Origin: Massilia sp. Root133
GTDB taxonomy: Bacteria; Pseudomonadota; Gammaproteobacteria; Burkholderiales; Burkholderiaceae_D
DNA: 64,000 bases
NCBI RefSeq assembly: GCF_001426525.1
Contig: NZ_LMEW01000005.1
Location: forward strand, 176,367 to 240,366
Direction: 5' to 3'
A program made the position numbers and the translations under genes. Each line of letters begins with the position of its first letter. Positions within the stretch are counted from its first letter, which is position 1. The notes under the pieces are model-generated. The model ran no database searches. It worked only from the letters and a program-made list of their open reading frames with translations, and was not told the DNA's origin. Of the stretch, positions 7,778-16,706 are shown one piece after another.

Positions 7778-10702
7778 ATGAACCTACGTCTTGCCTTGCT
7801 GCTGGCGCTCGCCGCCGCCGTCCCCGCGCATGCCGCGCGTGCCCTGTACGATTTCAATCCCGGCTGGAAGCTGACGGTCGGGGACCCGGCGGACGCCGCG
7901 CGTCCCGCCTTCGACGACAGCGGCTGGAAGGCCGTCAGCCTCCCGCACGCCTGGAACGAGGACGATGCCTTCCGCAAGGACATCGCCGACCTGTCGACGG
8001 GGATCGCCTGGTATCGCAAGCATTTCAGGGTGCCCGGCCTGAAGCCCGGCCAGAAGGTGTTCCTCGAATTCGAAGGCGCGCGGCAGGCCGCCGAAATCTT
8101 CGTCAACGGCAGGCGCGTGGCGCTGCACGAGAACGGCATCAATGCGTTCGGCGTCGAGATCGCGGCGGCGCTCGTCGACGGGGACAACGTCGTGGCCGTC
8201 CGCACGGACAACAGCTGGGACTACCGCGAGCAGGCGACGGGCCAGCGCTACCAGTGGAACGATAAGAACTTCTTCGCGAACTACGGCGGCCTGCCGAAGA
8301 ACGTGCGCCTGCACGTCACGGAACCCGTGTACCAGACCTTGCCCCTGTACGGGAGCCTCGGCACGACCGGCGTGTACGTGTATGCGCGCGACTTCGACAT
8401 CCCGCACCGCAAGGCCACCATCACGGCCGAATCGCAGGTGCGCAACGATTCCCCGAAGGCGCACCGGGTCGCGTACGAGGTCGAGCTGCGCGACAAGGAC
8501 GGCAAGCGCGTCGCGCGCTTCGGCGCGCCCGCGCAGACGATCGCGCCCGGCGCCACCGTCACGTTGAAAGCCGGCGCGCCCGTCGCGGGCCTGAATTTCT
8601 GGAGCTGGGGCTACGGCTACCTGTACGACGTCGTGACGACCCTGACGGTCGACGGCAAGCCGCTCGATGCGGTCACGACCCGCACGGGCTTTCGCAAGAC
8701 CGCGTTCCGCAACGGGATGATCGAATTGAACGACCGCGTGATCCAGGTTCACGGCTATGCGCAGCGCACGACGAACGAATGGCCGGCGGTCGGCAGCGCC
8801 GTGCCGGCGTGGCTGTCCGATTACAGCAATGGCCTGGCGCTGGCCAGCAATGCGAACCTGATCCGCTGGATGCACGTGACGCCGTGGAAGCAGGACGTGG
8901 AATCGCTCGACCGCCTCGGGATGATGGAGGCGATGCCGGCCGGCGACTCGGAAGGGGACGTGAAGGACCGCCGCTGGGAGCAGCGCCTCGACGTCATGCG
9001 CGATGCCATCGTCTACAACCGCAACAACCCGAGCATCGTGTTCTACGAAAGCGGCAACAAGGGCGTCAGTGCGGACCACATGCGCGCGATGAAGGCGCTG
9101 CGCGACGAATTCGACCCGTATGGCGGCCGCGCGGCCGGCAGCCGCGAGATGCTGAGCCAGGCGTTGCAGCACGTCGCGGAATACGGCGGCGAGATGCTGT
9201 ACATAAACAAGAGCGCGGGCATGCCGATGTGGGCGATGGAGTATGCGCGCGACGAGGCGCTGCGCAAGTACTGGGATGAGCTCTCTCCGCCGTACCACAG
9301 GGACGGCGACGGGCCGCCGCACAAGGGCCAGGACGCGAGCGTCTACAACCGCAACCAGGACAGCTTCGCCATCGAGGACGTCCAGCGCTGGTACGACTAC
9401 TGGCGCGAGCGTCCCGGCACCGGCACGCGCGTGTCGAGCGGCGGCGTGAACATCGTGTTTTCCGATTCGAACACGCACCACCGCGGCGCCGAGAACTACC
9501 GCCGTAGCGGCGAAGTCGACGCCATGCGCATCGCGAAGGACGCGTTCTACGCGCACCAGGTCATGTGGGACGGCTGGGTCGACGTGGAGCATCCGCGCGC
9601 CCACATCGCCGGGCACTGGAACTACCCGGCGGGCACCGTCAAGCCGGTCACGGTCGTCTCCAGTGCGGACCACGTAAAACTGTTCCTGAACGGGAAGGAG
9701 GTCGGGCCGGCCGTGCAGAGCGCGCGCTTCCTGTTCACGTTCGATAAGGTGGCGTGGGCGGCGGGCGAACTGAAAGCGGTCGGTTACGACGCGCAGGGCA
9801 AACCCGTATGCGAGACGACGCTGGCCACCGCCGGCGCGCCCGTCGCGTTGAAACTGACGCCCATCGTGTCGCCGCAGGGCCTGCGTGCCGATGGCGCCGA
9901 CATGGCCCTCGTGCAGGTGGAAGTCGTCGACGCCGCCGGGCGCCGCCATCCGCTCGCGCTGGACATGGTCGACTTCGACGTGCAGGGCCCGGCCGAATGG
10001 CGCGGCGGCATCGCCCAGGGGCCGGACAACTACATTCTCGCGCGCGCGCTGCCGGTGGAGGGCGGCGTCAATCGGGTGCTGCTGCGCGCGACACCGCAGG
10101 CGGGACGCATCGTCGTCCGGGCCCGCGCGCAAGGCCTGGCGCCGGCCGAAGTGGCGCTGGAGTCGAAGCCGGTGACATCGAAGGATGGCCTTGCGGCCTT
10201 GCCGCCCATGCCGCCCGTTCACCTGGACCGCGGACCGACGCCCGCCACGCCCTCGTTCACGGTGTCGCGCGTGGCCGTGCCGGTGACCGCCAGCGATGCG
10301 CCGGACGGGATCAAGTCCTACGATGACGACGAGACGACCGCGTGGACGAGCCAGGCCGGCGCCACGCCCGCGATCACGTACACGCTCGCGCGGCCCGCGC
10401 GGCTGGCGCAAGTCGTGCTGAAATTGACGGGCTGGCGCGAGCGCAGCTATCCGCTCAAGGTCTATGTCGATGGCCGGGAAGCATGGAGCGGCCTGACGCC
10501 GAAGAGCCTCGGCTACGTCACGCTGCCGTTGCAACCCGTGCAGGGCCGCACCGTGCGCATCGAGCTGGCCGGCCGGGCGGAAGAGGGCGGCGGCATCAAG
10601 CTGACGGAGGTCGCCCACCAGGCGAATACGGCGACGGGAACGAAAGGCGTGTCGACGGCCGTGTTGTCCATCGTCGAGGCGGAATTCTACGAAAGGCCCT
10701 GA
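7778..10702 (+). CDS. Secreted GH2-family glycoside hydrolase with C-terminal discoidin-like domain
   Basis: About 974 aa. Signal peptide residues 1-19 (LLLALAAAVPAHA). The GH2 sugar-binding domain starts at FNPGWKLTVGD, then an Ig-like domain, then the TIM barrel (about 310-560). A DUF4982-like beta-domain follows (DHVKLFLNGKEVG), and the last 140 residues look like an F5/8 type C carbohydrate-binding fold (DDDETTAWTS). The usual GH2 acid/base motif GNE reads GNK (K428), with a Glu four residues earlier (E424 in FYESGN). The likely nucleophile is E488 in AMEYA. Activity is therefore uncertain in detail: a beta-galactosidase/glucuronidase-like role on pectic side chains is inferred. The ATG at 7778 is chosen over upstream codons because it begins the signal peptide. 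Confidence 0.85.
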   Translation: MNLRLALLLALAAAVPAHAARALYDFNPGWKLTVGDPADAARPAFDDSGWKAVSLPHAWNEDDAFRKDIADLSTGIAWYRKHFRVPGLKPGQKVFLEFEGARQAAEIFVNGRRVALHENGINAFGVEIAAALVDGDNVVAVRTDNSWDYREQATGQRYQWNDKNFFANYGGLPKNVRLHVTEPVYQTLPLYGSLGTTGVYVYARDFDIPHRKATITAESQVRNDSPKAHRVAYEVELRDKDGKRVARFGAPAQTIAPGATVTLKAGAPVAGLNFWSWGYGYLYDVVTTLTVDGKPLDAVTTRTGFRKTAFRNGMIELNDRVIQVHGYAQRTTNEWPAVGSAVPAWLSDYSNGLALASNANLIRWMHVTPWKQDVESLDRLGMMEAMPAGDSEGDVKDRRWEQRLDVMRDAIVYNRNNPSIVFYESGNKGVSADHMRAMKALRDEFDPYGGRAAGSREMLSQALQHVAEYGGEMLYINKSAGMPMWAMEYARDEALRKYWDELSPPYHRDGDGPPHKGQDASVYNRNQDSFAIEDVQRWYDYWRERPGTGTRVSSGGVNIVFSDSNTHHRGAENYRRSGEVDAMRIAKDAFYAHQVMWDGWVDVEHPRAHIAGHWNYPAGTVKPVTVVSSADHVKLFLNGKEVGPAVQSARFLFTFDKVAWAAGELKAVGYDAQGKPVCETTLATAGAPVALKLTPIVSPQGLRADGADMALVQVEVVDAAGRRHPLALDMVDFDVQGPAEWRGGIAQGPDNYILARALPVEGGVNRVLLRATPQAGRIVVRARAQGLAPAEVALESKPVTSKDGLAALPPMPPVHLDRGPTPATPSFTVSRVAVPVTASDAPDGIKSYDDDETTAWTSQAGATPAITYTLARPARLAQVVLKLTGWRERSYPLKVYVDGREAWSGLTPKSLGYVTLPLQPVQGRTVRIELAGRAEEGGGIKLTEVAHQANTATGTKGVSTAVLSIVEAEFYERP

Positions 10703-10705
10703 GCG

Positions 10706-11416
10706 ATGAGCGCCCTCGACATCCCGTTCCGCCTGGACCGCTCGCGCAACGCGACCGTGCAGGTGTTCGAGCACCTGCGCGCGCAGATCGTGAGCCTCGC
10801 CCTGCAACCCGGCGCCGTGCTGGCGCGGCCTGCGTTGTGCGAGTACTTCCAGCTGTCGCAAAGCCCCATCCGCGAAGCGCTGCTGCGGCTGGAAGAAGAG
10901 CGTCTCGTCGACATCTACCCGCAGCACCAGACGCGTGTGCGGCCCATCGACCTCGCGGCCGCGCGCCAGGCGCATTTCTTCCGCCTGTCGGTGGAACTGG
11001 AAATCGCGTGGGTGCTGGCGCGCCAGCCCCGCCCGGACCTGGGCAAGGCGCTGCAGGACCTCGTCGCGCGCCAGCGCGGCTGCCTCGAAGCGGGCGACCT
11101 GGAGAGCTTCACACGCATCGACATGGATTTCCACCTGCGCATGTACGAAGCGTCCGAGCTGCCCGACCTGTGGTCCATGATGCGCCGCTGCAGCGGCAAC
11201 CTGGATCGGCTGCGGCGCCTGCACCTGCCGTTGAACGGCAAGGCACGGTCGATCCTGCAGCAGCACGGCCAGATCGCGCGCTGCATCGGGCAGGGCGACG
11301 CGGCCGGCGCCCAGCGGGCCGTGCGCCAGCACCTGGCGGGCACCCTGCAGGCGCTGGACGTGCTGCGCGCCCGCTTTCCCGGCATGATGCTGCCGGCGGA
11401 CTACGAGCCGGCCTGA
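10706..11416 (+). CDS. GntR-family regulator, FCD type
   Basis: A repressor of 236 aa starting 4 bp after the GH2 stop, so the two genes are probably co-transcribed. The winged-helix DNA-binding part contains VQVFEHLRAQIVS and LSQSPIREALLRLEEE. The FCD domain carries IDMDFHLRMYEAS and a late QHGQIARCI helix with the expected His. It differs from the 5812-6561 regulator, so two GntR proteins serve this area. The ligand may be a product released by the GH2 enzyme. It overlaps the 3' end of the Sel1 gene by 16 bp, tail to tail. Confidence 0.85.
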   Translation: MSALDIPFRLDRSRNATVQVFEHLRAQIVSLALQPGAVLARPALCEYFQLSQSPIREALLRLEEERLVDIYPQHQTRVRPIDLAAARQAHFFRLSVELEIAWVLARQPRPDLGKALQDLVARQRGCLEAGDLESFTRIDMDFHLRMYEASELPDLWSMMRRCSGNLDRLRRLHLPLNGKARSILQQHGQIARCIGQGDAAGAQRAVRQHLAGTLQALDVLRARFPGMMLPADYEPA

Positions 11417-12672
11417 CCGTGCGGCGGATGCAGCACGGTGTCGGCGCGCTTGCGTTCGTCGGCCGTCAGCGTGGGCGCCAGTGCCTGCAGCGCGGCAGCC
11501 GCGCGATCGTGGCCGGCCTGGCGGGCCAGGTCGAACATGACGTAGGCAGTGGCCGGATCCCTGGCGCCGCCTTCGCCGTGCGCGGCCATCGCGCCCAGGT
11601 TGAACATGGCGTCGGGCTGGCCCTGGCGCGCCGCCGCCGCGAACCAGCGGCGCGCGGTGGCGAGGTCCTTGCCGACGACCTCGCCGCTGTAGAAATAGGT
11701 GCCGAGCGCGAACCGGGCATCGGGGTCGCCCTTCAGGGCCGCCTCCTTGTAGTACACGATGGCCTTCGCGGGATCGGCCGGCACGCCTTCGCCCAGGTCG
11801 TGCATCCGTCCGGCCGCGAACAGGGCGGCGGGAATGCCGGCGCGCGCGGCCGCTTCGAAATACGCGCCCGCCAGTTTCAGGTCGCGCGGGACGCCGTCGG
11901 CCGTGTAGTACGCGAGCCCCAGCAGGTATTGCGCCGGGGCGTAGCCATAGCCGGCCGCCTTTTCGTACCACGCGCGGGCCTTGTCCGGAGCGCGTGCGAC
12001 ACCGATGCCGCGGTCGTACATGCGTGCCAGCATGAAAGCAGCGTCGATGCGGGGCGCCAGCAGGTCGGAGCGGGCGGGGTCGTACGGCTTGTGGTCCACC
12101 TTTTCCAGCCACGCGACAGCCTGCGCGCCATTCTTCGCCGTCCCGAGTCCGTACAGGTGCATCCGCGCCAGCATCAGCGCCGCGTCGTCGTAGCCGATCT
12201 TCGTCCATGCGGTGCCGAACATGTCCAGTGCGCGCGCGTAGTCCTTGTTGTCGAAGGCTTCGTAGCCCAGCGCGAGCGTCCTGTCGTTGCGGACGATGCG
12301 GTTGCGGCCCGCCGCGAAGTGCCAGTCGGCGCCGCGGCAGCCGGAGACCCGCGCGACGGCGGAAGACAGGTTCGACACGTCGCCGTCCGGCGCCAGGTCC
12401 GAAGCGCGCGGGACGTCGTTCGACAGGCTGTCGTCCAGGCCGAAGTCGCGCATGTACGCGGTCGTGACCGGATCGTAGGCGGGATTGTACGGGTCCATGA
12501 ACGCGCACGACGACGCGGACCGGCCGTTCAGGATGCGGTCCTTCGCGGCGTTGATCGCATGGGGATCGCCGGCCCGCGCGCGGGGACCGTTCACGGTCAC
12601 GGTGTCCGTCTGCGCCTGGACGGAGGTCGCCAGCACGACCGAGAGCAGGGCAGGGATGATGGTTGGCTTCAT
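11401..12672 (-). CDS. Exported Sel1-like repeat protein
   Basis: 423 aa with signal peptide (LLSVVLATSVQA-Q, residues 1-20). Residues about 135-395 are a run of about seven Sel1-like repeats of ~36 residues, e.g. AAGYGYAPAQYLLGLAYY, KGDPDARFALGTYFY and RQGQPDAMFNLGAMA. Such solenoids bind proteins, often in envelope processes. The N-terminal 130 residues have no family I recognise. A GAGGAG RBS precedes the ATG. The context gives no clear functional clue; partner unknown. Confidence 0.85.
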   Translation of the reverse strand: MKPTIIPALLSVVLATSVQAQTDTVTVNGPRARAGDPHAINAAKDRILNGRSASSCAFMDPYNPAYDPVTTAYMRDFGLDDSLSNDVPRASDLAPDGDVSNLSSAVARVSGCRGADWHFAAGRNRIVRNDRTLALGYEAFDNKDYARALDMFGTAWTKIGYDDAALMLARMHLYGLGTAKNGAQAVAWLEKVDHKPYDPARSDLLAPRIDAAFMLARMYDRGIGVARAPDKARAWYEKAAGYGYAPAQYLLGLAYYTADGVPRDLKLAGAYFEAAARAGIPAALFAAGRMHDLGEGVPADPAKAIVYYKEAALKGDPDARFALGTYFYSGEVVGKDLATARRWFAAAARQGQPDAMFNLGAMAAHGEGGARDPATAYVMFDLARQAGHDRAAAALQALAPTLTADERKRADTVLHPPHGQAGS

Positions 12673-12989
12673 CGTGTCTCCTCGTTATGAGGTCAAGGAT
12701 AGCGCAGCGCGCGCGGCCGAATCGCTCACCGGATTGAGCGATTCGGCCGGGGCGGCACGCGGGCGGCGCGTTGCGATAACCATCGATGCGGCAAATGCGC
12801 GAATCGACGCCAAAAAGGAATCGCAATCGCGGCGTTGATCGGTTCGTGTGGTGTTTGCGCACGCACTTCGCTCAAGCGGATGAGTATTTCCTGCTGATAT
12901 ATCACGGCGGCTGCACACGACCCTACACTGTTTTCAAGCCGACCCAGACAAAAACAGACCGCGCAGTGGTCTAACAAGGAGACAGAAAA
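12673..12989. promoter_or_regulatory. Divergent control region, Sel1 gene / TonB receptor
   Basis: 317 bp without a gene. It contains a perfect 14-bp inverted repeat (12715-12748) near the Sel1 start, a 10-bp perfect palindrome TGATATATCA (12895-12904), a TACACT hexamer near 12924 that could be a -10 for the receptor operon, and the RBS AAGGAGACA just before 12990. No -35 can be named with confidence. Confidence 0.5.
12715..12748. repeat. Perfect 14-bp inverted repeat, 6-nt loop
   Basis: GGCCGAATCGCTCA (12715-12728) and TGAGCGATTCGGCC (12735-12748) match perfectly around the loop CCGGAT. It lies 43 bp upstream of the Sel1 start codon with no adjacent T-run. It could be an operator, a leader stem-loop of the Sel1 mRNA or an unrelated repeat. 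Confidence 0.8.
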
Positions 12990-15900
12990 ATGCACGACAT
13001 CCGACAGGTCATTCGCCCCACCCGCCTCGCCTACGCCGTCTCGCTGGCGGTCGCATCCCTGATGGCGGGCCAGGCCGCGTTCGCGCAGGACGCCACGCCG
13101 CCGCAGGGCGCCACCAACGCGCAGGCGCCGGCCAGCGGCGCGGGCGAGGGCAGCGCCGCAACGGCCGCGCCTCAGGGCAACCAGGAGATCGCGAGCGGCA
13201 TCGCCACCGTCGTCGTCTCGACCCGCAAATCGCAGCAATCGTCGATCGCCCGCAAGAAGAACGCGGCCACCGCGCTCGATTCCATCGTCGCGGAAGACGT
13301 GGGCTCGCTGCCGGACCGGAACATCGGCGAGGCGATCTCGCGCATGGCCGGTATCGCGCTCGACCGCGGCGATTTCGGCGAGGGCGTCACCGTGGCCGTG
13401 CGCGGCAACGGGCCGGACCTGACGCGTGTCGAGATCGACGGCATGGCGGTGCAGTCGGCGAACAACGCGGCCAGCGGTCGCGGCAGCGAATTCCGCCAGC
13501 TTTCGGCTGACCTGATCAAGAGCGTGGACGTGGTCAAGGGCTCGACGGCCGACATGGTCGAGGGTTCGCTCGGCGGCGGCATCATCATCAAGACGCGCAC
13601 GGGCCTCGATTTCAAGGAGCCGTTCGCGTCGGTGCGCGTGGCGGGCACCACCAATAACCTGAACAAGAAGTGGGAGCCGGACACCAACGTCATCCTGTCG
13701 CGCAAATTCATGGACGACCGCCTCGGCGTGATCCTGAATGCGTCGAAGTCGACGACGGCCAACGAGCAGCACCAGATGCAGGTCGCGACCAGCGCGGCCG
13801 CGGGCTACGCGCGCCTGATCGACTTCGACAACTCGCCGCAGAAGACATTCACGTACAACCCGTCCACGCTGAACATGGCGGATCCGGCGTCGACGACGCC
13901 TGCAGGTCCCGCGGCCGGCTCCACGGGCATCTATCCGTACACGAACGGCACCGGCAATTACAACACGTATTCGCCGTACGAGATCCTGACCAGGTCGGCC
14001 GCGGCGCAGACCAAGGCGGACTGCTACAGCGCGTTCCCGCAACTGGCCACCACGGACGGGACGCTGAAGAACCTGAGCGCGTCGAACCGGACGAATGCGG
14101 TGAACGAGCGCCAGAACGAATTGATCAGCTGCCTGAACCAGTGGAACGACTATACGCCTTCGCTGGTCCGCAACAAGATCCAGACCGAGATCGACCGCCG
14201 CCAGGACCTCGACCTGCGCGCCGACTTCAAGGTCAACCGGGACCTGGTGGTGTACGCCAAGGGCAGCTATTCCAAGCGCCATACCGACAACAAGACGTCG
14301 TTCCTCAACCTGGGCGGCATGAACGTGAATACGGCGAAGACGTTCGTGGACGCGAGCGGCGTGCGTTCGGTCGCGCCGGGTGCGAGCGGCGCCGGCTACT
14401 ACCTGTACCCGGGTAATGTGAGCTACCTGAGCGGCGGACCGGCCGTGCAGGGCGCCGTGACGAACGTCGACCCGTCGACCGTCACGGTGGACGCGAGCCA
14501 CCACGTGACCAGCTTCGGCATCAGCGACGGCGCGGCCGGTGTCGACCAGATCTTCCAGAAGTCCGATACGATCACCAAGTATTTCCAGACCGGCGGCGAA
14601 TGGAACCACGGCGGCATGAAGGCGGAGTGGCTGGTCGGCGACGCCAAATCCAACTACACGACGGAGACCTTCCGCACGACGTTCAGTTCCTACTACGGGG
14701 CGGCACAGATGTCGGTGACCCCGAACGGCCTGTGGACGTACAACTTCCCGCAGGGGTCGACCTTCGACCTGTACAACCCCGCGAACTATGCGCGCCTCGT
14801 GCAGCCGGCCGCCGCAGCGGCCGTCACCAGCGGGAACACCTACATCAACAGCGTGCCGGCCTACACGGCGAACCAGCAGCCGCTGCTCACGTATTCGCAG
14901 CCGCAGCTGACCTACACACCGGGGATCACGGCGACGGAGGAACGCACGGCGAAGGCCGACTTCACGTTCCAGGTCCCGGAATCCATTCCGTTCTTCACCC
15001 GCTTCAAGACCGGCTTCAACTTCCGCGACACGCGCTACGACACCCGCGGCGGCAACGGCTACCAGGTGAGCACGGACCCGATCGTCTATGCGATCCCGGG
15101 CCTCGTCCGCAGCACCCTCGTGGGCTGCCAGGACACCGCCGGTTCGCTGGGCGCGGGCGGGAACAAGTGCCAGTACGGCTATGTGAAGAGCAATCGCTGG
15201 GACAGCCAGAGCTCGGGCATCGTGACCGTGACGCCGCAGCAGTTCCAGGACATCATCGCCAAGTCGCTCAACGGGAACATCACCAATACCCAGCTGTTCA
15301 ACGGCGCCAACGGCCAGTTCGGCGGCGCGGTGACCAACTGGCCGAACATCGATGTGCAGAAGGTGTTCCAGCTGGCCGGCATCACGAACGCGAACCTGGA
15401 CTGCGTCACCAGCTGCACGGGCACGGACGGCAAGACGCACGAAGCACCCGTGACGAGGATGAGCGAGCGTTCCGAGGCTCTGTACGTGATGGGCGATTTC
15501 AACATCGACCGCATCCCGTTCACCAGCCGCGCGCTGCCGTTCGACTGGCAGGTCGAAGGCAACCTGGGCTACCGCTACATCCGCACCAAGATCCACGGCA
15601 TCGGCAACATGCAGTTCCAGTCGATCACGCGCACGCCCGCGTTCGATCCGGCCAGCCCCAACGCGGCCGGCGGCATCAACGACGTCACGGTGTCGACCAA
15701 CACGGCGGTGGACGCCACCACGCACGACTTCCTGCCGATCTATAACCTCGCGATGTGGCTCGTGCCGGACACGTTCGTCGTGCGCTACAACCGCGCCCGC
15801 ACCGTCGCCCGTCCGCCGGTGACCAATCTCCTGCCGTCGGGCCTCTGCCGCTACGACGAGCGCGTCGACGCGCAGGGCACCCAAACCTGCACCAAGACCG

Positions 15901-16703
15901 TCGGCAACCCGGCCCTGCAGGCGCAGAAGAACCTGAACCAGAACTGGAGTGCGGAATATTACCCGAGCAAGGACACGATGTTCTCGCTGTCCTACTTCAA
16001 CCAGCGCGGCATCGTGGGCCCGTCGATCGTGCAGACCGAGAACGGCACGCTGGGCCTGGCCCTGGTCGACCCGACGACGGGCAGATCGCTGGCGGAACTG
16101 CCGTTCTCGTTCCCGACCTACGAGAACGGCGTCCCGACCACCCGCAAGGGCTGGGAATTCAATACCAAGACCGCCTTCACGTTCCTGCCGTGGCGCCTGC
16201 GCTACCTCGGCTTCGACGGGAACTACACGAAACTGGCTTCGGTCACGTCGACCCAGAACATCGTCGACCTGCTGACCGGCACGCCGCTGCCGCCGCTGCG
16301 CGAATCGAAGTTCCAGTACAACTGGGCGATCTGGTATGACGACGGCCGCCTGTCGGCGCGCGTCGCGGTGCAGGGCGTGGGCAGCTACTTCAACAATATC
16401 GCGGGTTCGTCCTCCAACTACCTGAACAACTACCCGAACGCGAGCGGCAACGCCCGTCCGCCGGCCTACAACCCGGGTTCGCCGAACTTCAAGGACGCGA
16501 CGCGCTACGTCGATGCGAAGATCCAGTACCGCATCACGCCGGAACTCGACGTGTTCATCGAGGGACGCAACCTGAACAACGCGGCAACCAGCAACAGCCA
16601 GGGTTCGTACGTACCGTTCGAGAACGGCACCCCGAGCATCCTGGACTACAGCTACGCCGGCCGCCGCATCATGGTGGGCGCGAACTACCGCTTCGGCGGC
16701 TGA
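12990..16703 (+). CDS. TonB-dependent receptor (TIGR01782-like)
   Basis: 1237 aa outer-membrane importer. The signal peptide ends near AFA-QD (about residue 33). A Gln/Ala-rich linker follows, then a plug (VVVSTRKSQQSS, SLPDRNIGEAISRMAGI, TVAVRGNGPDLTRVEIDG, GSLGGGIIIKTR) of the type found in the large Caulobacter/Xanthomonas receptors. The barrel ends GANYRFGG, lacking the usual terminal aromatic residue by two positions. RBS AAGGAGACA. The GH2 gene begins 3 bp after the stop, a strong sign that importer and hydrolase share one mRNA and one glycan substrate. Confidence 0.92.
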   Translation: MHDIRQVIRPTRLAYAVSLAVASLMAGQAAFAQDATPPQGATNAQAPASGAGEGSAATAAPQGNQEIASGIATVVVSTRKSQQSSIARKKNAATALDSIVAEDVGSLPDRNIGEAISRMAGIALDRGDFGEGVTVAVRGNGPDLTRVEIDGMAVQSANNAASGRGSEFRQLSADLIKSVDVVKGSTADMVEGSLGGGIIIKTRTGLDFKEPFASVRVAGTTNNLNKKWEPDTNVILSRKFMDDRLGVILNASKSTTANEQHQMQVATSAAAGYARLIDFDNSPQKTFTYNPSTLNMADPASTTPAGPAAGSTGIYPYTNGTGNYNTYSPYEILTRSAAAQTKADCYSAFPQLATTDGTLKNLSASNRTNAVNERQNELISCLNQWNDYTPSLVRNKIQTEIDRRQDLDLRADFKVNRDLVVYAKGSYSKRHTDNKTSFLNLGGMNVNTAKTFVDASGVRSVAPGASGAGYYLYPGNVSYLSGGPAVQGAVTNVDPSTVTVDASHHVTSFGISDGAAGVDQIFQKSDTITKYFQTGGEWNHGGMKAEWLVGDAKSNYTTETFRTTFSSYYGAAQMSVTPNGLWTYNFPQGSTFDLYNPANYARLVQPAAAAAVTSGNTYINSVPAYTANQQPLLTYSQPQLTYTPGITATEERTAKADFTFQVPESIPFFTRFKTGFNFRDTRYDTRGGNGYQVSTDPIVYAIPGLVRSTLVGCQDTAGSLGAGGNKCQYGYVKSNRWDSQSSGIVTVTPQQFQDIIAKSLNGNITNTQLFNGANGQFGGAVTNWPNIDVQKVFQLAGITNANLDCVTSCTGTDGKTHEAPVTRMSERSEALYVMGDFNIDRIPFTSRALPFDWQVEGNLGYRYIRTKIHGIGNMQFQSITRTPAFDPASPNAAGGINDVTVSTNTAVDATTHDFLPIYNLAMWLVPDTFVVRYNRARTVARPPVTNLLPSGLCRYDERVDAQGTQTCTKTVGNPALQAQKNLNQNWSAEYYPSKDTMFSLSYFNQRGIVGPSIVQTENGTLGLALVDPTTGRSLAELPFSFPTYENGVPTTRKGWEFNTKTAFTFLPWRLRYLGFDGNYTKLASVTSTQNIVDLLTGTPLPPLRESKFQYNWAIWYDDGRLSARVAVQGVGSYFNNIAGSSSNYLNNYPNASGNARPPAYNPGSPNFKDATRYVDAKIQYRITPELDVFIEGRNLNNAATSNSQGSYVPFENGTPSILDYSYAGRRIMVGANYRFGG

Positions 16704-16706
16704 CGC

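Noticed and set aside
7784..12862. A 1692-codon minus-strand frame opposite the GH2, GntR and Sel1 genes
   Set aside because: Same kind of shadow. Only its 5' portion overlaps sense-coded Sel1 territory, and the translated composition is not protein-like.
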